64,000 nt of DNA from Oscillospiraceae bacterium (lineage in GTDB: Bacteria > Bacillota > Clostridia > Oscillospirales > Oscillospiraceae). Positions 53,459 to 61,178 of this stretch are shown piece by piece. Below the pieces are notes generated by a model, which saw nothing but the letters and a program-made list of their open reading frames with translations, was not told the origin of the DNA and did not search any database. The DNA lies in assembly GCA_916988195.3 (NCBI GenBank), contig CAKASQ030000004.1:29583-93582 (forward strand), given 5' to 3'. The translations under genes and the position numbers were made by a program. Within the stretch, counting starts at the first letter, position 1, and the number at the start of each line of letters is the position of its first letter.

Positions 53459-53988
53459 CGGTCGGACAGACCCTCACCATAATACTCCGTGCGCGTTTTG
53501 CGGCCGCTCTTTTTCAGCCGCGCGTAAAACTGCTGGAGGTCGTTCTGCGTCAGCCTGTTCAGCGGAATTTCGCCCAGCTCCGGCTTGATGTGCAGGCGGA
53601 TGCGATCTTCGTAGCCGGACTGCGTCGAGGTGCGAATGTTCGGCTTGCAGTGCGTTTCATACCAGTAATCCAGCCAGTCGGCGAAGCGCATCTCCGGACG
53701 CAGCTTGCCCGACGGAATGCCGCCGAGCTGCGCTTTGAGCGCCGCCAGCTTTTCGGCGCACTCGCGCTTGTTCTTGACGAAGACAGCCTTTGTTTTCGGG
53801 TAGCGAAACTTGAACAGTGCAGCGATTAGCTGCTGCTTCACATAGTCCTCCACCTCGGCATTGACCTGTCCGTTCACCTTGGAGAAAGAGCGGATATATC
53901 CGGCGTAGTGGAGCAGGACAGCGTTCACGGCTTCCGGGTCGCCCTCACACGCTTTGATAATAGTTTCGTAAGGGAGAAGTTTACTCAT
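52474..53988 (-). CDS. int: Tyrosine recombinase fused to an N-terminal HTH domain
   Basis: 504 residues. Residues 1-62 (MSKLLPYETIIKACEGDPEA...) match the HTH_16-type conjugative-transposon domain that is normally a separate small protein. Residues 63-90 look like the end of an AP2-like arm-binding domain; 100-205 are the core-binding domain; the catalytic domain holds Arg251, His353-x-x-Arg356, His379 and Tyr389. A second arm-like domain sits at the C-terminus (about 430-495). The ATG overlaps the upstream sigma-like gene by 8 bases. No excisionase gene is seen. Confidence 0.9.
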   Translation of the reverse strand: MSKLLPYETIIKACEGDPEAVNAVLLHYAGYIRSFSKVNGQVNAEVEDYVKQQLIAALFKFRYPKTKAVFVKNKRECAEKLAALKAQLGGIPSGKLRPEMRFADWLDYWYETHCKPNIRTSTQSGYEDRIRLHIKPELGEIPLNRLTQNDLQQFYARLKKSGRKTRTEYYGEGLSDRMVRMCHATCRSALQRAVQDGLIRTNPAEGCKLPPKKAREMQVLARDELQRFLIQAQAEGYYELFLLDLATGLQRGELLALQWNDLDFETGVLTISKQVSLVRSKIVMSVPKTKSSIRKLVLPPAVVQVLREYRESNHSRWMFPSPVLEDMPLNPGSVYDRLQLILEHANCKQVRFHDLRHTFATLALQNGMDVKTLSAMLGHVSAATTLDIYTHSTSDMQHAAARKIDCGIGKAELPDEPAPQANAPAIVDFQPYMGKVRKPGTGCISQINDHLFEGSYSPTWIDGKKHARNVYAHTREECEEKLKVLIAEMKAELVELKRQKGDRH

Positions 53989-54403
53989 GGCGGTATCTCT
54001 CCATTTCCTCCCGCAGTTTCCGCAAGACAATCTGGATATGCCGCCCTGCTGCACTGCGTGACCGGCCAATACACGCGCCGATCACGCGCTGCGACTGATG
54101 CAGAAAATAATAGCGCAGGATTTCTTCCCGTGCCTGCTCCAGCAAAACAGAGATCGCGTTGGCAAGGGAGGCGTTGCTCAATAGGACGGTCTGACCGCAG
54201 ACGGTAAGGGGGTGTTCTTCGTCCGGCTCCGGTTCGGCAAATTGGATAAACTTCTCATTTGTTAGATAATCAAGGGGAATTTCCCGTTCCCATTTCTGCC
54301 GCAGCCGTATGATTTTCCCGATGGCGGCATAGCGAATGACAGCTTTACAAAAGGCGTTGTGCTTGCACCGGATATACTCTTGATAGGCGTCAATCTCGGT
54401 CAT
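53981..54403 (-). CDS. Sigma-70-like protein of conjugative-transposon type
   Basis: 140 residues from MTEIDAYQEYI. C-terminal helix-turn-helix (QREEILRYYFLHQ-like, VIGACIGRSRSAAGRHIQIVLRKLREEM) resembles region 4 of the small sigma-like proteins carried by clostridial integrative elements. The start is chosen by AGGGGGA upstream. It is coupled to the integrase gene, so it may control excision or transfer genes; inferred. Confidence 0.75.
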   Translation of the reverse strand: MTEIDAYQEYIRCKHNAFCKAVIRYAAIGKIIRLRQKWEREIPLDYLTNEKFIQFAEPEPDEEHPLTVCGQTVLLSNASLANAISVLLEQAREEILRYYFLHQSQRVIGACIGRSRSAAGRHIQIVLRKLREEMERYRHE

Positions 54404-54517
54404 GGAAATTCCCCCTCTCTGAATAATAGTGCGGGGCGGCAGCACTCCGTGCTGTCGCCCCTTGATTGCCTATCTGCAAAGGCAGACGGGGCTGTCAACG
54501 GCGGCGCAAAGCAACGT

Positions 54518-55873
54518 TCATTTTACTGTTGACTGGCTCAGCTGGCTTTGTGCTATTGCCTTGTAGTAAACACAAATAGAAATGATTGCAGTAATCGCTT
54601 CCGTGATCCAAAACGCATTCCAGACGCCAACTGCTCCGAAAAACCTGCTGAGTAAAAACGCAGCCGGGATGATGACCACTACATACCGGCAAAGTGAAAT
54701 CAGTAATGAAGGAGTGCCTTTCCCAAGTCCCTCCAATGCGCCGGAAGATGTAACAGAAACCGCCGAGACGACAAACCCGGTCCCGATGATGCGTAAGGCG
54801 GTTTCCCCGGCCTGAATCGTCGCTTCTGTGTGGGTAAACAGCCCCATCAACTGTCCGGGGATCAGCAGACATATTACTGTCCCAAACACCATAATGATAC
54901 CACTCATGCACAAAACGATCTTAAAGATCTGGCTGACCCGTTGGTGTTCCCCCGCGCCGTAGTTATAGCCGATCAGGGGGCGCATCCCCTGCACAATGCC
55001 ATTCGCTGGAAGATAGACAAATGTCTGCAATTTGTAATAGATTCCCAAAACCAGAATATACACTTCGGAATATGCCGCCAAAATCGCATTGAGCGCCGAA
55101 ATCAAAAGAGACGGAAGCGCGAGATTCAGGGTTGCGGGAATGCCAATGGAGTACAGCTTTATTACCATCTTTTTGCTGGGGAGAATGTACTGCCTGCGGA
55201 TATGCACGCGAATTGGCCGCGCAAGATAGACTACAAGGTAAATCGTCAGCGTCAGAGCCTGTCCGATGCCAGTCGCCAGCGCAGCGCCTTCGATTCCCAT
55301 TTCCGGGAATGGGCCATAGCCAAAAATCAGAACGGGATCTAAGACAATGTTTGTGATGCACCCGCACATCAGGCTTATCATGGTCGTTTTCATGTTTCCT
55401 ACTGCCTGGAACAATTTCTCAAACGCCATGCTGACGGTAACAATGAGTGTAAAGGCGAACGCAACGACAGAATAGCGGACGCCAAGTTCAATGACCGCTT
55501 CGGATGAAGTGAACATCCGCAGGAAAACCGGCATGATCGTAATACAGCAGACTGTCATAACAACGCCATGAATCACGGCAAGCACAAGTCCCTGCGTGGC
55601 GGCCTGATCCGCTTTTTCATGATCCCCAGCGCCCAAATGAAAGGCGATTACGGCGTTGATTCCAACGCCAAATCCAATTCCAACAGCATTGATAAAATTT
55701 TGAACCGGGTAAACCAGTGATAACGCCGTCATAGCTTCCTCGCTAATCTGTGCGACGAAAAAGCTGTCGATAATGTTGTATAGAGAATTAACCAGCATGG
55801 ATAAAACCATAGGCAATGACATGGATAAAATCAGCGGTAATACCGGTTTCTCTTTCATGAAAGTGTCGTTCAT
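54518..55873 (-). CDS. MATE family efflux protein
   Basis: 451 residues with 12 membrane segments. MATE pattern: LPMVLSMLVNSLYNIIDSFFVAQ, GFGVGINAVIAFHLGAGDHEKAD, RPLIGYNYGAG. Antiporter for drugs or metabolites driven by Na+ or H+. GGAGGAAAA precedes two adjacent ATGs; the second has better spacing. It follows a second, truncated MATE gene. Confidence 0.9.
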   Translation of the reverse strand: MNDTFMKEKPVLPLILSMSLPMVLSMLVNSLYNIIDSFFVAQISEEAMTALSLVYPVQNFINAVGIGFGVGINAVIAFHLGAGDHEKADQAATQGLVLAVIHGVVMTVCCITIMPVFLRMFTSSEAVIELGVRYSVVAFAFTLIVTVSMAFEKLFQAVGNMKTTMISLMCGCITNIVLDPVLIFGYGPFPEMGIEGAALATGIGQALTLTIYLVVYLARPIRVHIRRQYILPSKKMVIKLYSIGIPATLNLALPSLLISALNAILAAYSEVYILVLGIYYKLQTFVYLPANGIVQGMRPLIGYNYGAGEHQRVSQIFKIVLCMSGIIMVFGTVICLLIPGQLMGLFTHTEATIQAGETALRIIGTGFVVSAVSVTSSGALEGLGKGTPSLLISLCRYVVVIIPAAFLLSRFFGAVGVWNAFWITEAITAIISICVYYKAIAQSQLSQSTVK

Positions 55874-55895
55874 CATTTTTCCTCCCTGGAACACG

Positions 55896-57065
55896 TTATG
55901 AGATATTTTTGCGGCGATGCCATGCCATCATCACAAGAGCAACGAGTAAAGTGGCAGTTTCGGCAACCGGAAATGCAAGCCAGATTCCATTCAGATGGAA
56001 CAATTTGTCCAGACACCATAAGGCGGGAACAAGGAAAAGCATCTGCCTGCATAATTGGATTGCCATGCTGGAACCTACTTTTTCCGTAGCCTGAAAATAG
56101 GTGGAAATCATAGTAGAGAGACCGCAAACCAGATAGCTTGCCGCCATAATCCGCATAGCGGATATCCCAAAGGAGCGCATGGTTTCCGACGCCGTAAACA
56201 ATCCCAAAATCTGTGCTGGAAAAAGGATGACGGCCAATGTCCCCAGTATCATCATACCAGTGACCAAAGCGGTTCCGTATCGGAAAGCGGAATGTAGCCG
56301 TTCGCTGTTGCCTGCGCCGTAGTTAAACCGCATGACAGGCAAACAGCCTTGAATCAAGCCGTTTACCGTCATAACAATCAGCTGCTGCACCTTAAAATAT
56401 GCGCCGAAGAAAGCGATCGCCGTATCGGAATACGCCACCAAAAACAGATTGACAAAGGTCACCATAAACGAACTGAGGGCGTTCATGATAAAAGATGGCA
56501 GGCCAAAGGCAAAAATACGGTGGATCATCTGCTTTTTCAAATGAAAGCCTTTGATTTTTACCTGCACTTTCTGCTTTTTGCCCAGCAGTAAAGCAAATGC
56601 CAAAATCATGGACAGCAGATAGCCTGCAACGGTAGCTACCGCAGCGCCGCGGATTCCCATAGCTGGGAAAATACCAATCCCAAAAATCAGAATGGGGTCG
56701 AACACGAAGTTGACGACCACGCCCGCGATCTGGAACCACATGGGAGCGACCATGTTCCCGGTGGCCTGTATCATCTTCTGGATGGCGATATGCACCATAT
56801 TGGGAATTTGCATGAAGGAGCACACACTCATATAGGCGATGCTCAGCTGATAAATTTCTTCATTATTGGTGAATGCCCGAAAATAGGGTTTCATAATCAG
56901 TAATGCCAGAAGATTGAGCAAAGCACCAATTCCAAAGGCCAGTAACAATCCATGTGTGACGGTTGTATTTGCATCATCCTGCTTTTTCTGTCCAAGATAT
57001 CCTGCTACCCTAATATACGTAAATTTGCTTTTGAAAAGTTTGTAAAAGAATAAGTCACCGCTCAA
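55896..57065 (-). pseudogene. MATE family efflux protein, 5' truncated
   Basis: The open frame has 389 codons. Similarity to MATE proteins starts only at about residue 22 (AGYLGQKKQDDANTTVTHG), so the first two membrane segments (about 70 residues) are missing. The leading MSGDLFFYKLFKSKFTYIR is unrelated and A/T-rich. The rest is intact (GCLPVMRFNYGAG). The break lies near 57000, just inside the island boundary repeat at 57167, which suggests deletion by recombination. Probably non-functional. Confidence 0.75.
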
Positions 57066-57382
57066 AATTGGGTGGTAGCGTTAAAATTGTTTTCTCAGGA
57101 TGAATACCTCTTGCCGACTACCAGCAAACCGTTGATATATCTGTGTTTTTTGAGATCCTATAATTACACTCGGACCAGAAAACCCGCTGAAATCATAAGA
57201 TTTCAGCGGGTTTTCTATGCAAATTGTTCGGTTTTTGAAAAAACGCTATTCTTTGATTATCGCGGCGCAGGATTTGCGCTGCGGATTCGGCAAACTGGAA
57301 TTGTTCTAAATCTTCTCGGTTGCACCTTCTTGCCCTTCGGACAAGGAGTCTCCCTCGTTCAAAGTTCTTACAAAATTTCTGT
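57066..57382. other. Island junction: att-like repeat, no gene
   Basis: Holds the end of the broken MATE gene's leader, then the second att-like repeat (57167-57304) with the tRNA terminator hairpin. No open frame is supported. Confidence 0.6.
57167..57304. repeat. Direct repeat (att-like), distal copy
   Basis: Second copy of 51621-51759, starting at the tRNA 3' end CACTCGGACCA, with the AAAACCCGC hairpin. No tRNA body precedes it. Confidence 0.75.
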
Positions 57383-58291
57383 TTAACGATTTCTTTTTCC
57401 TGTATTTTCTGTCCCTCGGATTTCCTCATGATAGAAATAATCCACGATCACCGGATGTCCCTGCGGGACTCTTCCATAAGGCATTTCATTATCCACAAAG
57501 GGACAATCATACTTCTTAGCCATTCCCTCAGCTTTTACTTCAAGCGCTTCAAAGTAGCTGCGGTTATGCTTGTTATAGATCTCATCGTAAAGCGGTACAA
57601 GGTCAGGATATTTACCGGCGATATAATCCATAATCGTCTTCTTGAAGCCGCCCCGAAGATTGAGGTTTTCGAGCCAGAACAGATCGCACTGATCCTTTAC
57701 CCGCTCAAAGATGGCTTCAAAATCCGTGATGCCGGGGAATACCGGAGATACGAAACAGACTGTACGGATACCTGCATCATATACTTGCTTCATAGCAGCG
57801 ATGCGCCGCTCAATGCTCGAAGCAGAGTCCATATCGTTCTTGAAATTTTCATCCAGTGTGTTGATCGACCATGAAACGGTCACTCGTCCAAGGTTCTTCA
57901 GCAGATCAATATCCCGTACCACAAGATCAGACTTTGTGCAGATCAAAATATCTGCGTCACTGCCGATCAACTGCTCCAGAAGTTTTCTGGTATTCCCGAA
58001 TTGCTCCTCCTGTGGATTGTAGCCATCCGTCACAGAACCGATGACCACACGCTGTCCGGCATATTTCTTCGGATTTTTAATTTCCGGCCAATGCTTCACA
58101 TCAAGGAAAGTGCCCCATTCCTCTGTGTGTCCGGTAAAGCGCTTCATAAAAGAAGCATAGCAATACTTGCAGGCATGTGTACAGCCCACATAGGGATTGA
58201 CCGAGTAACCGCCTACCGGCAGACTGGACTTGGTCATGATGTTCTTTGTTTCCACCTCACGAATGAGAATTCCATCGATTACTTCTGCCAT
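57383..58291 (-). CDS. Radical SAM protein, SPL (spore photoproduct lyase-like) family
   Basis: 302 residues. The 4Fe-4S/SAM motif is CTHACKYCYA (C-x3-C-x2-C, near residue 37). SVNPYVGC before it, and VVIGSVTDGYNPQEE and SWSINTLDENF after it, match the SPL/Rv2578c-like group. True spore photoproduct lyase differs, so DNA repair is not assured. GAGGT lies before the ATG, and it overlaps the upstream radical SAM gene by 13 bases. Last gene of a MarR-led operon. Confidence 0.85.
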   Translation of the reverse strand: MAEVIDGILIREVETKNIMTKSSLPVGGYSVNPYVGCTHACKYCYASFMKRFTGHTEEWGTFLDVKHWPEIKNPKKYAGQRVVIGSVTDGYNPQEEQFGNTRKLLEQLIGSDADILICTKSDLVVRDIDLLKNLGRVTVSWSINTLDENFKNDMDSASSIERRIAAMKQVYDAGIRTVCFVSPVFPGITDFEAIFERVKDQCDLFWLENLNLRGGFKKTIMDYIAGKYPDLVPLYDEIYNKHNRSYFEALEVKAEGMAKKYDCPFVDNEMPYGRVPQGHPVIVDYFYHEEIRGTENTGKRNR

Positions 58292-58968
58292 GATCTCTGT
58301 ACCTCTAACACTTTATTGAATTCCTCCGGCATTTCCTGAATCATATTTTCATCCCCTATGATAGGGACAAGGTCTTCCTTCATAAACACCGGAATGCCGA
58401 GCGCATGTGCCTGATCCGTCAGAGACCATGCCCACTCTGGCTCCGTATGAACCTTCCTGCTCTGAACCCCGGTCATAGTGCCGACAACGATCCAGTTGAT
58501 TCCGGAAAGGTCAACTGTACCGGGATCGTCGAATAACGGCTCAAAGGTAACATGGTAATGTTTTGCTCTGACGTTTTTCCGAAGGGCGTCGATACGCCAC
58601 AGTTCTGCTTTCCTCGTCACCGTAGCGCCAAACCATGCGTTTTCCAGATCGGTATCAAAATCCAGCAGATCGGGGCGCTTGGTAAGGAACAGGAACTGAT
58701 GCTGTGGATTTTCACGGATCTTTGCAAATACCTCGTCTCTCCATTCCGGCTTCCATCCGGACAGATCGCTCATGCCGGTAAGAAGAAAGTTTTGCGGACG
58801 TTTCTTTTCCATCATCCTGAGCTTACCCGGAAAGAAATCAGGATCAGCAAAGTCATCGATCATATGCCAGCGTTTCACATTGTTGCGGGCATAGCAATAT
58901 GCACACCCCACTGTGCAGCCGATGACGAGATTCATGTTCTGAATCTGATTTTTGATACAAATACTCAT
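58279..58968 (-). CDS. Radical SAM-like protein, DUF5131 / phage Gp37-like
   Basis: 229 residues. Cluster motif CTVGCAYCYARNN near residue 18 (C-x3-C-x2-C). MSDLSGWKPEW, FLFLTKRP, WFGATVT and IVVGTMTG fit the DUF5131/Gp37-Gp68 group of phage and mobile-element proteins of unknown substrate. ATGA overlap with the MarR gene. Confidence 0.8.
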   Translation of the reverse strand: MSICIKNQIQNMNLVIGCTVGCAYCYARNNVKRWHMIDDFADPDFFPGKLRMMEKKRPQNFLLTGMSDLSGWKPEWRDEVFAKIRENPQHQFLFLTKRPDLLDFDTDLENAWFGATVTRKAELWRIDALRKNVRAKHYHVTFEPLFDDPGTVDLSGINWIVVGTMTGVQSRKVHTEPEWAWSLTDQAHALGIPVFMKEDLVPIIGDENMIQEMPEEFNKVLEVQRSWQK

Positions 58969-59402
58969 GACTTCTGCCACTCCTCAAGATTCTTTCTGAT
59001 GCGGTCGAGGCATTCCTCAAACCAGGTAATTTCTTCCTCTGAAAAACCTTTGTAGTAAATGCTGCCCATCTCATCAGATACAGAATCGTACTCGTCCTTT
59101 AAGGCATGTGCTTTCTCGGTCAGAAACAGGAGGGTTTTCCTTTTGTCCGTTTCAGACTGAACACGGCTTATCAGCCCTTGATTTTCCATTCTTTCCAGCA
59201 TCGTCGTAAGAGATGTTATCGCTAATCCGCATTTGACCGAGAGTGACCTGATTGAGATTCCATCCTCCTGCCACAGCACATAAAGAATGCGCCCCTGGGC
59301 TCCATTGAACGCATCAATATTCTTTTCGCTGAGAATCTTCTCAAACATCCGGTCCCCAAGCTGTTTTATTTTGGTGACAAGAAATCCTCCATTTGTTTTC
59401 AT
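58965..59402 (-). CDS. MarR family regulator of the radical SAM operon
   Basis: 145 residues, winged helix (ISIRSLSVKCGLAITSLTTMLERMENQGLISR) and wing (SETDKRKTLLFLTEKA). It heads the operon and overlaps the next gene by 4 bases. A perfect 15-bp inverted repeat in its promoter is the likely operator. AGGAGCTTTTGT precedes the ATG and is part of that repeat. Confidence 0.9.
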   Translation of the reverse strand: MKTNGGFLVTKIKQLGDRMFEKILSEKNIDAFNGAQGRILYVLWQEDGISIRSLSVKCGLAITSLTTMLERMENQGLISRVQSETDKRKTLLFLTEKAHALKDEYDSVSDEMGSIYYKGFSEEEITWFEECLDRIRKNLEEWQKS

Positions 59403-59407
59403 ACAAA

Positions 59408-59460
59408 AGCTCCTATATAGTAATTTATAAAATCATACTATATAGGAGCTTTGCTGTCAA
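59408..59460 (-). promoter_or_regulatory. MarR/radical SAM operon promoter with perfect operator
   Basis: TTGACA (59455-59460), 17 bases, TATGAT (59432-59437) on the minus strand. The inverted repeat AGCTCCTATATAGTA-N13-TACTATATAGGAGCT (59408-59450) covers the spacer, the edge of the -10 and the ribosome site. Confidence 0.9.
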
Positions 59461-59519
59461 CAGTTTGTATGTCTAAATAAAGGTAAATTCCGCTTTATTT
59501 CATTATCGCAAAACCGCGC

Positions 59520-60561
59520 CCAAAACACAATGCAGCCATCCGGAGCATTCCGGACGGCTGCGTTCCGTTCATTCGATCAATGACTGTCCGCTTTCTGCCG
59601 CTTCAACTCCGCCAACTCCGCTTTCATCTCCGCGATCAATACCTTCAGCTTCTCCTCACATTCTTCGCGCGTATGCGCATACACATTCCTCGCGTGCTTT
59701 TTGCCATCGATCCATGTCGGGGAGTAACGGCCTTCAAACAGGTGGTCGTTGATCTGGCTGATGCAGCCCGTGCCGGGCTTGCGGACTTTGCCCATGTAAG
59801 GCTGAAAGTCAACGATGGCGGGCGCATTTGCCTGCGGCGCAGGCTCGTCCGGGAGTTCTGCCTTGCCGATGCCGCAGTCGATCTTTCGCGCGGCGGCGTG
59901 CTGCATCTCAGAGGTCGAGTGCGTGTAAATATCCAGCGTCGTGGCTGCCGACACATGGCCCAGCATGGCAGAGAGCGTCTTCACCTCCATCCCATTTTGC
60001 AGCGCCAAGGTCGCAAATGTGTGTCTGAGGTCGTGAAAACGCACCTGTTTGCAGTTTGCGTGTTCCAAGATCAGCTGCAATCGGTCGTAGACCGAACCGG
60101 GGTTGAGCGGCAGATCCTCCAGCACCGGCGACGGGAACATCCAGCGGGAGTGGACGCTTTCGCGGTATTCCCGCAGTACCTGCACAACGGCGGGCGGCAG
60201 CACCAGCTTGCGGATGGAGCTTTTCGTCTTCGGCACGCTCATTACGATCTTGCTGCGAACCAAGCTGACCTGTTTGCTGATCGTGAGGACGCCCGTTTCA
60301 AAATCGAGGTCATTCCATTGCAGCGCCAGCAATTCCCCGCGCCGCAGGCCTGTCGCCAGATCCAGCAGAAACAGCTCATAGTACCCCTCGGCTTTCGCCT
60401 GAATGAGAAACCGCTGCAATTCATCCCGCGCCAGCACCTGCATCTCGCGTGCCTTTTTGGGCGGCAGCTTGCAGCCTTCGGCGGGATTGGTGCGGATAAG
60501 TCCATCCTGTACAGCCCTTTGGAGCGCCGAGCGGCAGGTCGCGTGACACATCCGCACCATG
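59520..60561. repeat. 1.04-kb repeat, copy 2 (integrase 3' part)
   Basis: Second copy of 52417-53458; ends abruptly at 60561. Confidence 0.9.
59577..60560 (-). pseudogene. Tyrosine recombinase, 5' truncated copy
   Basis: About 327 codons nearly identical to residues 178-504 of the intact integrase. The catalytic Arg, HxxR, His and Tyr are present, but the N-terminal HTH, arm and core-binding parts are missing. The break is at CACCATG (60555-60561), after which DNA of the XRE region begins. Not expected to act alone. Confidence 0.88.
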
Positions 60562-60594
60562 TGGGGGCACGCGTTTCTTGAAAGTACCTCTCCC

Positions 60595-60825
60595 CTATTT
60601 CAGTCGATCGCGAAGAGAACGCCCACTGTCGTTGGTTCTGCCAAGAATATAATCCGTTGTGACGCCGTAGAAATCGGCCAGCCGAATCAGATGCGTCACC
60701 GGGATGGTCTGGAATCCGCGCTCATAACGGGAATATACAGTCTGGTTAATTCCAAGAATTGCAGCAACATCCTCTTGCCGCAAATCCTTATCCTCGCGTA
60801 GATCGCGAAGTCTTTGAAAATACAT
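60595..60825 (-). CDS. XRE family repressor-like regulator
   Basis: 76 residues. HTH_3 domain (LRQEDVAAILGINQTVYSRYERG) and the usual C-terminal LADFYGVTTDYILGRT. GGAGG is 10 bases before the ATG. Divergent from the small gene at 60930, with operator-like repeats in between; typical of the control switch of integrative elements. Confidence 0.88.
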   Translation of the reverse strand: MYFQRLRDLREDKDLRQEDVAAILGINQTVYSRYERGFQTIPVTHLIRLADFYGVTTDYILGRTNDSGRSLRDRLK

Positions 60826-60840
60826 ATCGCCGTTTCCTCC

Positions 60841-60913
60841 ATAGTACCAATAGATACTATTGACGATACCGCAGTTTTGTATTAGAATGGTCTCTACAGT
60901 ACTAATAAGTACT
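60841..60913. promoter_or_regulatory. XRE control region
   Basis: Plus-strand promoter TTGACG (60860-60865), 17 bases, TAGAAT (60883-60888). Inverted repeats flank it: ATAGTA-N8-TACTAT (60841-60860) and AGTACT-N4-AGTACT (60898-60913). Confidence 0.7.
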
Positions 60914-60929
60914 ACTTAGGAGGTGTGTT

Positions 60930-61178
60930 ATGCAGCTTATCCAGGAAATTCTGATTCATGTGCTAGAAACGCAGTCGCTTGAAGTGCGCATTCCTGCGCT
61001 TCCTCCGGGTTCACTTGAACGCATTATGGAATCCTTATGCTATCAAACACTTTTAAGAATTCAGGAAATTGTACACGATGAAACGCTTGACGACGCAGAA
61101 TGCTTTCAGCGTATCGAAGAAATTGTTTGTGCCTACGAGGCAATCGGTTCCGATGGCGGAAGTCGTCACGATTTTTAG
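60930..61178 (+). CDS. Small conserved mobile-element protein
   Basis: 82 residues, MQLIQEILIHVLETQSLEVR..., ending GSDGGSRHDF. The alpha-helical body and the SDGGxRHDF ending are familiar from short proteins beside XRE genes in clostridial integrative elements; function unknown. TTAGGAGGTGTGTT precedes the ATG. Confidence 0.75.
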   Translation: MQLIQEILIHVLETQSLEVRIPALPPGSLERIMESLCYQTLLRIQEIVHDETLDDAECFQRIEEIVCAYEAIGSDGGSRHDF

